Source of the DNA: an uncultured Lachnospira sp.
GTDB lineage: Bacteria > Bacillota > Clostridia > Lachnospirales > Lachnospiraceae
Length of the DNA stretch: 56,988 nucleotides
Assembly: GCA_910587485.1 (NCBI GenBank)
Contig: CAJUKN010000017.1
Span: 1-56,988, forward strand
Direction: 5' to 3'
Each line of letters opens with the position of its first letter. The stretch's first letter is position 1. Position numbers and translations under genes: made by a program. This document shows positions 25,153 through 33,060 of this stretch, piece by piece. A model generated the notes under the pieces. That model saw only the letters and a list, made by a program, of their open reading frames with translations, did not search any database and was not told the DNA's origin.

Positions 25153-26754
25153 ATGAGACTTTTATTTCTTGGAGCAGACCATGAAGTGACAGGGAGCTGC
25201 CATTATTTACGTGTGTGTGGAAAACATATTTTAATTGATTGTGGTATGGAACAAGGTAATGATGTATATGAAAATCAGGAATTGCCAATACCATCATCAG
25301 AAATTGATTTTGTATTGCTTACACATGCACATATTGACCATTCGGGATTGATTCCATTATTGTATACAAAAGGATTTCGTGGTAAAGTTTATTGCACCAA
25401 ACCAACAAAAGATTTATGTGAAATTATGCTTAAAGACAGTGCGCATATTCAGATGTTTGAGGCAGAATGGCGAAATCGTAAGGCGAAGCGTTCTAATGGA
25501 AGCTTAAAGCAATTTGTTCCATTGTATGATATGGATGCCGCCGTCAATGTTATGAATCATTTTGTTGGCTGCCCTTATGACAGTGTGTTAGATATCAGTG
25601 AGGGAATAAGAATAAGATTTACTGATGCAGGGCATTTATTAGGTTCTGCCAGTATTGAAATATGGGTAGAGGAGGAAGAAAAGTCAAGCAAAATTGTGTT
25701 TTCTGGCGATATTGGCAATATTAATAAGCCCATTATCAAAGACCCTCAATATATCAAAGAAGCCGATTATGTGGTTATGGAATCAACATATGGAACCAGA
25801 CAGCATGGGGGTACACCAGATTATGTAAAGGAGCTTGCAGAAATTTTTGACCGAACCTTTAAGCGGGGAGGTAATGTTGTTATACCTTCGTTTGCAGTGG
25901 GAAGAACACAAGAATTATTATATTTTATCCGAAAAATAAAAGAAGAAAATAGAATCGACCGAGATTTTGATGTGTATCTTGACAGCCCATTAGCCATTGA
26001 ATCAACTAATATTTTTAATAAAAATATAGTTGAGTGTTTTGATGAAGATGCAATGAAGCTTATTAATGAAGGAATTAATCCGCTTACATTTCCGGGGCTT
26101 CGATTGGCAACAACAGGGGAAGCCTCAAAGCAGATTAATTTTGATAATAATCCAAAAGTTATTATATCCGCATCGGGTATGTGTGAGGCTGGCAGAATAA
26201 GGCATCATTTAAAACATAATTTATGGAGAAAAGAGTGTACGATACTATTTGCAGGATATCAAGCAAATGGTACAACAGGAAGAGCAATTTTAGAAGGGGC
26301 TTCTGAGATTAAATTATTTGGAGAGCCGATACAGGTAAGTGCTGAGATTGCACAGCTTGCAGGTGCGAGTGGTCATGCGGATAAAGATGGTTTAATTCGA
26401 TGGATAGAAGCGTTTGATGAAAAACCAAAGAAGGTTTTTGTGGTGCATGGAGAAGATTCTGTATGTGATGAATTTACACAATGTCTTATAAAAGAGCATG
26501 GATTTGATGCGGTTGCACCATATACAGGCGCAGTATATGATTTTACACAAGAGAAGTTTATTGTAGAAGGAAATAAAGAAAAGAAAACGAGAAGAACGGT
26601 TGCAAGCAAGAGAAATAAAGGTGTATTTGCGAGATTGTATGCAGCAGGTCAACGTCTGTTGACCGTTATTAAACATAACGAGGGAGGAGCGAATAAAGAT
26701 TTAGCAAAATTTGCTGACCAGATTAATGCGTTATGTGATAAATGGGATCGATAA
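25153..26754 (+). CDS. Metallo-beta-lactamase/beta-CASP RNA-processing hydrolase
   Basis: A 533-residue protein of the MBL-fold RNA-specificity (CPSF/Ysh1-like) family. THAHIDHSG has the metal ligands H58, H60, D62 and H63; DAGHLLGSA and SGDIGNINKP supply further ligands; ESTYGTRQH begins the beta-CASP domain, which also contains PSFAVGRTQELLY and SASGMCEAGRIRHHL. SGHAD and VHGE are the C-terminal ligands. The family cuts or degrades RNA (occasionally DNA). AGGAGG precedes ATG 25153. A basic C-terminal extension of about 60 residues (KEKKTRRTVASKRNK) is unusual and might hold nucleic acid. Second gene of the operon. Confidence 0.9.
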   Translation: MRLLFLGADHEVTGSCHYLRVCGKHILIDCGMEQGNDVYENQELPIPSSEIDFVLLTHAHIDHSGLIPLLYTKGFRGKVYCTKPTKDLCEIMLKDSAHIQMFEAEWRNRKAKRSNGSLKQFVPLYDMDAAVNVMNHFVGCPYDSVLDISEGIRIRFTDAGHLLGSASIEIWVEEEEKSSKIVFSGDIGNINKPIIKDPQYIKEADYVVMESTYGTRQHGGTPDYVKELAEIFDRTFKRGGNVVIPSFAVGRTQELLYFIRKIKEENRIDRDFDVYLDSPLAIESTNIFNKNIVECFDEDAMKLINEGINPLTFPGLRLATTGEASKQINFDNNPKVIISASGMCEAGRIRHHLKHNLWRKECTILFAGYQANGTTGRAILEGASEIKLFGEPIQVSAEIAQLAGASGHADKDGLIRWIEAFDEKPKKVFVVHGEDSVCDEFTQCLIKEHGFDAVAPYTGAVYDFTQEKFIVEGNKEKKTRRTVASKRNKGVFARLYAAGQRLLTVIKHNEGGANKDLAKFADQINALCDKWDR

Positions 26755-26769
26755 TTTTGGAGGAAAAAT

Positions 26770-27699
26770 ATGAAGAAGTTACTGTTTGTGTTTAATCCTC
26801 ATTCGGGAAAAGCGCAGATAAAGAATAAATTGTCATCAATTGTTCAAATATTCTGTGAGGCAGGGTATGAACTTACGATATATTCAACAAGAGCTGCAAA
26901 AGATGGTTACCAGTATATACTAAATAATGGTGATAAATATGATATGATTGTATGCAGTGGTGGTGATGGTACGTTAAATGAAACCGTAGGGGCAGTAATG
27001 AAGATTGATAAAAGAATACCTATTGGTTATATTCCAAGCGGAAGTACGAATGATTTTGCAACAACGCTTCATATTCCTAAAAATATGATAAAGGCGGCAG
27101 CAGCTATTACAGATGGAATAAAGTTTAGCTGTGATATAGGACTTATGAATGGAGAGCGAAATTTTAATTATATTGCTGCATTTGGAGCATTTACAAAAGT
27201 ATCTTATGAAACATCACAACAATTAAAAAATATGTTAGGACATCAGGCTTATATTATAGAAGGTGTTAAAAGCTTAACAAGCTTAAAACCGCAATATGTG
27301 AAAGTAAAAAGTGACAATTATATGCTTGAGGGCAACTTTATATATGGCATGGTAAGCAACACAGAATCTGTAGCTGGCGTTAAGGGAATTACTGGATTTG
27401 GAATTGATTTGCAGGACGGATTATTTGAGGTGTTGTTGGTACGAGAGTTAAAAGGACCACTGGATATACAAAGGCTTATTAATGCAATTATTACACAAAA
27501 ATATGAAGAAGATGGTCTTGTCTGTTATTTTAAAGCAAAACATATTGAATTTGAAAGTGGCATGGATATCAGTTGGACTTTAGATGGTGAATTTGGAGGC
27601 GATTATAAAAGTGCTTTTTTTGATGTTATAGAGGGTGCAGTTGACTTTATCGTTCCAAACCAAGATACTGCTGATGGCAAAGCAAAGAGCAAAGAATAG
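26770..27699 (+). CDS. Diacylglycerol-kinase-family lipid kinase
   Basis: A 309-residue cytosolic lipid kinase of the DagK/YegS type. NPHSGKAQ (9-16) and CSGGDGTLNE (about 62-71) form the nucleotide site, and PSGSTNDFA (about 89-97) is the third signature. The C-terminal beta domain ends with WTLDGEFGG. Such enzymes phosphorylate diacylglycerol or related lipids, recycling them for phospholipid or lipoteichoic acid synthesis. It begins 15 bp after the beta-CASP gene with its own GGAGG, so the genes are co-transcribed. The sequence gives no hint of exact lipid preference. Confidence 0.88.
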   Translation: MKKLLFVFNPHSGKAQIKNKLSSIVQIFCEAGYELTIYSTRAAKDGYQYILNNGDKYDMIVCSGGDGTLNETVGAVMKIDKRIPIGYIPSGSTNDFATTLHIPKNMIKAAAAITDGIKFSCDIGLMNGERNFNYIAAFGAFTKVSYETSQQLKNMLGHQAYIIEGVKSLTSLKPQYVKVKSDNYMLEGNFIYGMVSNTESVAGVKGITGFGIDLQDGLFEVLLVRELKGPLDIQRLINAIITQKYEEDGLVCYFKAKHIEFESGMDISWTLDGEFGGDYKSAFFDVIEGAVDFIVPNQDTADGKAKSKE

Positions 27700-27727
27700 T
27701 AAAGGTTAGGTAAAAAAATTAATATTT

Positions 27728-29980
27728 ATGAAATGTATCGTCTTAGCTGGAGGTTTTGGAGATTGTTTGTGGCCATTATCAAGAAAAAATTATCCAAAGC
27801 AATTTATGAATATACATGAGGGACATTCTCTGCTTCAAGATACCATTGTTCGTAATATGTCCTTTTGTGATGAGTTTATTATTGTGACAAATGAAGCTTA
27901 TTCTAATATTATGACAGCACAGTTGAAGCCTTTTCAAAGTTTAAAGTATCGTGTGATTTATGAGTCTTTACAAGGTGGAACACTAGCAGCTGTGATGCTT
28001 GGAAGTATACTGTGTAATCAGTCGGAAATTTTATTAGTTACTGTTTGTGATATCATAACAGATGGTGAAGGTTACAAAGATGCTGTGCTTCAGGCAAAAG
28101 AGCTTGCAAGACAAGGAAAGATTGGTAATTTTGTCAATAAAGATACAAAAGAACCTTCAGGCATGTTTATATGTATGAATGGTATATTTTCTAACGCAGT
28201 TAAAAAGGTTGAAAATGATGTATATATGATTTGCCGTCAAGCAGCAAGAAAGCTTAAGACAACAAATCGTTATTTACATGTTCCTATAAGAGTGATGGAA
28301 CAGCTCACAAAGACAGGTATTCAACAAACTTTATTTTCAAAAATAGATTCGGTTGTTCCTGTAAAGATGGATTTTGAATGGCATGATGTAGACACGGTAT
28401 TAGATATGTGCAAAGTGGTGCCAAAAGATAGTGGTTTACGGAAAAATAGTATTCAATATCACTGTGAAGATGTTTGTATCTTAAATGAATCTGATAAAAA
28501 ATTGATAATTGCTAATGATGTTTCCTATCTATCCATTATTAGTACAGATGATGTTACATATGTTACAGCAAATGATGCTATGGAAAACATTAAGGATATT
28601 ATGTCCAATTCAGGAGAACAATATCAAAGTTATTATGATAATGGAAGAATATCTTATAGATTATGGGGAACGCATGAAATTCTTAATTTGTCAGAACATT
28701 ATAAAGTAAAGAAAGTAACTATTTTTCCGGGCAGAAGTATGCGTACGCATAAACATGTTCACAGGCTGGAGCAGTGGTCGGTTGTAAAAGGTACAGCAAC
28801 GATAACAATTGATGGTGTTTGCAAGGATTATTCAAGGTCAGATAATGTCTATGTGCCAATGGGAACACTTCATCGAGTAGAAAATCGTACCGATTCTGAT
28901 GTTATCATTATAGAAACTGGAATGGGTGATATTTTATCAGAAACCGATATATACAGTACAGGAGATATTGGCTCAACCAGTGAAACATTTGTACAAAATA
29001 AACCGATTGTTCCAGATATTGTGCCATTATTGCCAGCATTTAAGGATAATTTATGGGGAGGCACAAAGCTTCGAGATGTGTTTAATAAGCAATGTGATTA
29101 TGAGGTCATAGGGGAAAGCTGGGAATTGTCAGCTCACCCAGACGGACAGGCTATAGTAGCTGCGGGCAGATATGAGGGCATGTATTTTGGCGAATTTTTA
29201 GACCTTATTGGAAAAAGTGCAATGGGGTGGAAATGTGATTCATTAGACCGATTTCCCATTCTTATTAAGTTTATTGATGCAAGGCAAGATTTATCCATTC
29301 AAATTCACCCAGACGATGAGTATGCTCTTGAGAACGAGAATGAGTTTGGAAAAAATGAGATGTGGTATATTGTGGATTGTGAGCCAGAATCTTATATATA
29401 TTGTGGACTTTCCTGTGAGGTATCCAAAGAAGATATAAGAAAGCGCATTGAAAATAATACAATAACAGATGTATTAAATAAAGTTTTAGTACAGCAGGGT
29501 GACTGTGTTATGGTACAGGCGGGAACGATTCATGCAATTGGTGCAGGAATTTTAATATGTGAAATTCAGCAAAATTCAAATTGTACCTATCGTATGTATG
29601 ACTATGACAGAAAAGATAAGTTTGGTAATAGCAGAGAATTGCATATTAAAAAGGCACTTGATGTAGTTGATGTTCATGCTTACACTATCAAAAAACAAAA
29701 AGAGATTAAAAAAATAGGTGATAAAGGCAGCACATGCAGACAGCTTGTTTCATGTAAATATTTTGTCTGTTATCAATATTGTGTTGTGGACAAAGTTCAA
29801 ATTATAGTGGATGAATCTTCGTTTATATCTGTAATTATTATTGATGGAACAGGTGAACTTTATATTGATGGAAGTGAAGAACGGTGTGGGTATAAAGCAG
29901 GGGACAGCTTTTTTGTTACAGCAGGACATAAAACAGTTGTGATTACAGGAAAATGTGAGTGTATTGTGACAAGAGTTTAG
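27728..29980 (+). CDS. Fusion: degenerate mannose-1-P guanylyltransferase-like + cupin + class I mannose-6-P isomerase
   Basis: A 750-residue protein with three modules. Residues 1-230 follow the mannose-1-phosphate guanylyltransferase fold, but the nucleotide loop reads GGFGDCLWPLSR where active enzymes have GGxGTRLWPxSR, and the usual Asp-His metal site is replaced (VTVCDIITDG), so this part is probably inactive. Residues about 305-400 are the RmlC-like cupin normally attached to ManC (HKHVHRLEQWSVVKG, YVPMGTLHRVEN). Residues about 430-660 are a class I zinc mannose-6-phosphate isomerase: QIHPDD (525-530), KNEMWYI (about 551-557) and GTIHAIGAG (H602) hold the metal ligands. The isomerase interconverts fructose-6-P and mannose-6-P. 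Last gene of the four-gene operon. Confidence 0.85.
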   Translation: MKCIVLAGGFGDCLWPLSRKNYPKQFMNIHEGHSLLQDTIVRNMSFCDEFIIVTNEAYSNIMTAQLKPFQSLKYRVIYESLQGGTLAAVMLGSILCNQSEILLVTVCDIITDGEGYKDAVLQAKELARQGKIGNFVNKDTKEPSGMFICMNGIFSNAVKKVENDVYMICRQAARKLKTTNRYLHVPIRVMEQLTKTGIQQTLFSKIDSVVPVKMDFEWHDVDTVLDMCKVVPKDSGLRKNSIQYHCEDVCILNESDKKLIIANDVSYLSIISTDDVTYVTANDAMENIKDIMSNSGEQYQSYYDNGRISYRLWGTHEILNLSEHYKVKKVTIFPGRSMRTHKHVHRLEQWSVVKGTATITIDGVCKDYSRSDNVYVPMGTLHRVENRTDSDVIIIETGMGDILSETDIYSTGDIGSTSETFVQNKPIVPDIVPLLPAFKDNLWGGTKLRDVFNKQCDYEVIGESWELSAHPDGQAIVAAGRYEGMYFGEFLDLIGKSAMGWKCDSLDRFPILIKFIDARQDLSIQIHPDDEYALENENEFGKNEMWYIVDCEPESYIYCGLSCEVSKEDIRKRIENNTITDVLNKVLVQQGDCVMVQAGTIHAIGAGILICEIQQNSNCTYRMYDYDRKDKFGNSRELHIKKALDVVDVHAYTIKKQKEIKKIGDKGSTCRQLVSCKYFVCYQYCVVDKVQIIVDESSFISVIIIDGTGELYIDGSEERCGYKAGDSFFVTAGHKTVVITGKCECIVTRV

Positions 29981-30054
29981 GTAAAAAAATATAAATCATT
30001 AGTTTTAATTGTAAAATTGTATAAAAATAAACGGATTTATAAGATAAATAAAAT

Positions 30055-30867
30055 TTAGAAATTTTCCAGAAATTTTTTAAACTTTCTGGAAAATTCAATA
30101 TTAGTATAAGTTTCCATATATTTTGTGGGATTCATATCTTCTAAATAATTTTTTTCATAGTGAATGGTTGTTTTATTTTGTAATGCATCGATTGCTTTAT
30201 TATAAGCAATGGCAGCAGTGGATTCATTATGATAGTCCCCAACAATGTAATTTCCATGAATATGTATCGTTGTGCGATATGTAATCCGTCCATTTTTTGT
30301 TTGTCTTTTAACACCATGATAGTGGTTGATAACAACAACATTTTCGTATCGATAATCATTTTCATCATTATTTCTAAAAATATAATCCTGTCCTTTGACA
30401 GAATGGCGGTGTATGCCATATCGCGATAAAATGCTTGTTTGCATACCAAAATCATTTACATAATAATAACCGCCTCTGCGAATGATTTTATGTGTTGAAT
30501 AGTAAAATAAATCGTCGGTATTAAATGTTAATATAGTGGTTATATTCAAAAAATATAAAAAATATTTTTTACAAAGATAGATAGGTGTCTTTATATAAAT
30601 ATTATTGTCTCTATAATTAATAAGACAGATATATTTGTCAAAGGAAATATGAAATTGTTTTTTGTCATATGAGGTAAGCTGTAAGTTAATATTAATCCAG
30701 TGATTTGCAGAATCTGACACAATACTGCATGCTTCCTTATAGACAAGCGAGGCTTTTTGTATATCATTAAAACTGCCAAGGCTGATGTGTTTATTTTTAA
30801 AAGTAAAAGAGGCTCTATAATAAGTTGTTCCATCTTTTTTTGTTGTTATGTAAACACCTGTTGGCAT
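30055..30867 (-). CDS. AP2-domain / HNH-like DNA-binding protein
   Basis: A 270-residue protein on the minus strand. Residues about 3-50 (TGVYITTKKDGTTYYRASFT, LGSFNDIQKAS) look like an AP2 DNA-binding domain; a second copy lies near 190-235 (GVKRQTKNGRITYRTTIHIH then DYHNESTAAIAYNKA). Between them, RNNDENDYRYENVVVINHYH (about 170-190) resembles the end of an HNH domain, but the first catalytic His is not obvious, so nuclease activity is uncertain. AP2-HNH proteins in bacteria are mostly homing or mobile-element endonucleases. ATG 30867 is used with AAGGGG upstream; a TTG start eight codons earlier overlaps that site. It stands between two chromosomal genes as a likely stand-alone insertion. 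Confidence 0.65.
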   Translation of the reverse strand: MPTGVYITTKKDGTTYYRASFTFKNKHISLGSFNDIQKASLVYKEACSIVSDSANHWININLQLTSYDKKQFHISFDKYICLINYRDNNIYIKTPIYLCKKYFLYFLNITTILTFNTDDLFYYSTHKIIRRGGYYYVNDFGMQTSILSRYGIHRHSVKGQDYIFRNNDENDYRYENVVVINHYHGVKRQTKNGRITYRTTIHIHGNYIVGDYHNESTAAIAYNKAIDALQNKTTIHYEKNYLEDMNPTKYMETYTNIEFSRKFKKFLENF

Positions 30868-30909
30868 TGTTATCAAGCCCCTTTCTTGCAAACTTTGGTA
30901 GTTAAGTGA

Positions 30910-31791
30910 TTAAAACGTATTTCTGTAATCCCTAGCAATTTGAAATAATTGTCGTATGTATTCATTATTGTTAGAATTATCTGTATTAATATGTTCTTCG
31001 ATTTCTTGTAATAGATGAATATATTTCTTTAATAGTGTTGATATTGCGGTTCCATTAGAAGCACAGATTTGTTCCCACATCTCTGGAGATGAGGCAGCAA
31101 TACGAGTGGTATCTTTAAATCCGCCTGCTGCCAACATGTGCATATGTTTATCAGCATCGTCATTTTCACAGACCAGTTTTGATAAAGCTGCTGAAATAAG
31201 ATGAGGCAGATGGCTTACAGATGCTACACAATAATCATGTTGTTTATAATCCATAACAATTACATTAGACTGCATTTGTTCAACAAGTGTTTTATAGGCA
31301 GCAAGTTTGTTTTTGTCGGTCGTATCAAAAGGAGTTATCACATAAGTTGCCCCTTTTAATATAGAGGCATCGGCATATTGATAACCGCTTTTTTCAGAGC
31401 CAGCCATTGGGTGACCGCCAATAAAATGCTGCTTTAGACCACAGTCAACAGCCGCGTCATGGATAATCGTTTTTACGCTACCAACATCGGTTATAATACA
31501 CTCATTTTTAATAATCGTTTTTAATTTGGAAAAATACGATGTAATGGTAACTACGGGCGTACATAAAAAAATATAATCACATTGACTAAAGTGATGGTCA
31601 AGAGTTGGAATAATTTTATCAATAGTGCCATCATTTAACGCTTCATTTAATGGCGCAAGTGTTCGGCTTGTAGCAATGATTTGATATTCTGGGTGTATAT
31701 TTTTAAGGGCTTTGGCTATAGAACCTGCAATAAGTCCAAAACCAATAAATCCTATGGTAAGTTTGTGGTTAAAAAAATCTGGTGAATCCAT
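30910..31791 (-). CDS. tyrA: Prephenate dehydrogenase
   Basis: A 293-residue NAD(P)-dependent enzyme that converts prephenate to 4-hydroxyphenylpyruvate in tyrosine synthesis. GFIGFGLIAGSIA (about 14-26) is the nucleotide-binding loop; GGHPMAGSEKSGY (about 121-133) has the catalytic His and substrate contacts; SHLPH (about 192) and KDTTRIA (about 225) are further family signatures. No ACT domain is attached. The start is placed at 31791 with GGAGCC nearby; the longer frame to 31860 uses a TTG. Its leader can form a nested hairpin (31900-31964). No other aromatic pathway genes are adjacent. Confidence 0.9.
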   Translation of the reverse strand: MDSPDFFNHKLTIGFIGFGLIAGSIAKALKNIHPEYQIIATSRTLAPLNEALNDGTIDKIIPTLDHHFSQCDYIFLCTPVVTITSYFSKLKTIIKNECIITDVGSVKTIIHDAAVDCGLKQHFIGGHPMAGSEKSGYQYADASILKGATYVITPFDTTDKNKLAAYKTLVEQMQSNVIVMDYKQHDYCVASVSHLPHLISAALSKLVCENDDADKHMHMLAAGGFKDTTRIAASSPEMWEQICASNGTAISTLLKKYIHLLQEIEEHINTDNSNNNEYIRQLFQIARDYRNTF

Positions 31792-31899
31792 GTCTGGCTC
31801 CATTCTGTTAAATTTATTTGTATATGATTGGTCTGTTTTATTCCTGCGAGAAATGAGCAAACATCATGTTTATATGAGCATTTGGTGAATGTCGCGAGG

Positions 31900-31964
31900 G
31901 TCAAATATCTTGTAGCTTATGTATAACAAGATTCATATTCTGTAGCTTGTTATAGGCATTTGAC
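31900..31964 (-). promoter_or_regulatory. Nested hairpin in the tyrA leader
   Basis: GTCAAAT (31900-31906) pairs with ATTTGAC (31958-31964), and inside it TATAACAAG (31922-31930) pairs with CTTGTTATA (31946-31954). It lies 109 bp before the tyrA start. No T-box sequence is seen. Elsewhere in 31965-32130 nothing is recognised. Confidence 0.45.
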
Positions 31965-32135
31965 TGATGAAAGGAATAATATCATTTTGCTATGTAAACT
32001 TAAAATAAGTATATCAAAATATGACAGTGGTTGCAAGTTGTAGGATTAAAACAATATTGTAGATAGGTTTAAACTGCAAGAGGTGAAATTTAGATAGAGT
32101 ACAGATTGTGATTGAATAAAAGTTGTAGAAAAAAG

Positions 32136-32164
32136 TTGAAACTCTTATTTAATAATGATAGAAT
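32136..32164 (+). promoter_or_regulatory. Promoter of the small toxin gene
   Basis: TTGAAA (32136-32141), a 17-bp spacer and TAGAAT (32159-32164). This gives an mRNA leader of about 120 bases. Confidence 0.65.
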
Positions 32165-32196
32165 AATTTTAGGTACTACTAAGATGGTAGGCGGTT

Positions 32197-32285
32197 AGCC
32201 CTCTTTGGAGGGACTGTGACCCTCCGTTTACATAGAAAACTGTAAGGGAATCTAAAGGAATCTTTAATTTCTTGAAAGGAGGGCT
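32197..32285 (+). promoter_or_regulatory. Self-sequestering ribosome site in the toxin leader
   Basis: AGCCCTC (32197-32203) and CCCTCC (32220-32225) are each complementary to the ribosome site GGAGGGCT (32278-32285). Also AGCCCTC can pair with the nearby GAGGG. Such blocking of translation in the full-length mRNA is usual for type I toxins. Confidence 0.55.
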
Positions 32286-32291
32286 GAGCCA

Positions 32292-32390
32292 ATGGATATT
32301 TTAGGATTTATGGCAGTGTTAAGTTTTGGATTAACTTGCTTTGGAATAGGATATTCTATCGGTAAAGATAGTAATAAAACACAAAAATAA
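32292..32390 (+). CDS. Type I toxin-like small membrane peptide
   Basis: A 32-residue peptide: MDILGFMAVLSFGLTCFGIG followed by YSIGKDSNKTQK. One membrane span with a positively charged C-terminal tail, matching the putative holin-like toxin peptides found in multiple copies in Firmicutes. AAAGGAGGGCTGAGCC lies before ATG 32292 and can be masked by two upstream complementary segments. The gene ends in a terminator hairpin that overlaps a predicted convergent antisense RNA from a minus-strand promoter at 32505-32533. The peptide would insert into the membrane and collapse ion gradients if over-produced; this role is inferred from the family. Confidence 0.75.
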   Translation: MDILGFMAVLSFGLTCFGIGYSIGKDSNKTQK

Positions 32391-32422
32391 CCGCCCTCGG
32401 CTAAAGGATGCGGTTATTTTTG
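32387..32422. terminator. Bidirectional terminator at the toxin 3' end
   Basis: AATAACCGC and GCGGTTATT form a stem of nine pairs with T-rich flanks on both sides (AAAAA before, TTTTTG after). Confidence 0.75.
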
Positions 32423-32463
32423 TTATTTAATTAACCGGGCTAACTGTCTGTCGGTAGTCCTTA

Positions 32464-32498
32464 AAGGGTGTCTGCTATTAGTAGATACCCTTTTTTCT
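32464..32498. terminator. Second hairpin, overlapping the antisense RNA 5' end
   Basis: AAAGGGTGTCT pairs with AGATACCCTTT around GCTATTAGT, followed on the plus strand by TTTT. On the minus strand it is the 5' stem of the antisense RNA. Confidence 0.6.
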
Positions 32499-32504
32499 AT
32501 TGAT

Positions 32505-32533
32505 ATTGTAACATATGCAATTTTTATATGCAA
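32505..32533 (-). promoter_or_regulatory. Minus-strand promoter for the antisense RNA
   Basis: Read on the minus strand: TTGCAT (32533-32528), a 17-bp spacer, TACAAT (32510-32505). Confidence 0.65.
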
Positions 32534-32624
32534 TATTCTTTTTTGAGTTTCCCTATTTTTTTATTTTAAATAAAAATGTAAAAACACAAGCTATTTATTA
32601 TAATTAAATTATCACAAATAATCA

Positions 32625-32760
32625 AACTATTTTTGATAAAGATTGCCAAGAACGTTCTCCAGCTATAATGGAAGTATTTAAGGGTACAGTTATTCAGAAA
32701 AATCGTAATAAAAAATTTAATTGGGTAATATTTGTTGTGTTTGTTGGATTTGTATTTTAG
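32625..32760 (+). pseudogene. Partial second copy of the BrnA-like antitoxin gene
   Basis: Bases 32630-32715 match 36851-36936 closely; the frame reads TIFDKDCQERSPAIMEVFKG then TVIQKNRNKK, against PIVFDKDCQELSPAMMKAFK in the intact gene. The N-terminal half is missing and the C-terminus runs into a hydrophobic tail. No toxin gene adjoins it. The next 300 bp (32761-33060) hold only the leader of the surface-protein gene. Confidence 0.7.
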
Positions 32761-33060
32761 TAAAAAAGTAAATTATGAATTATAAAAAATGAAGTATTGA
32801 CATAATGATAATAGTTGTATAAAGTGGAATGAGTATATGGAAATTTTATACTATTAAAAATTAAAGTGCTGATGATATTTCCAATACAGCAGATAATAAA
32901 ATGTGGCAAAAAGAGAAAAAAGTCTTAAAATGTCTAAAATAATAGATGCTATGCTTACGAGTTATCTTGATATTTAATAAAAAACGAATGGAGGGAAAAG
33001 AAAACTGCTGTATAAGGTTATCATAAAATTTTCTATTAAAAATACAAGGAGGAATACAAA

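Larger units (their letters stand above)
32378..32498 (-). ncRNA. Predicted antisense RNA antitoxin
   Basis: A strong minus-strand promoter (32505-32533) would start an RNA near 32498 that runs leftward through the toxin gene's 3' end and stops at the shared hairpin (its minus-strand exit is TTTTTGTGTTTT), about 120 bases in all. This convergent 3'-overlapping layout is the one known for TxpA/RatA-type and BsrG/SR4-type systems. Prediction only. Confidence 0.55.
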
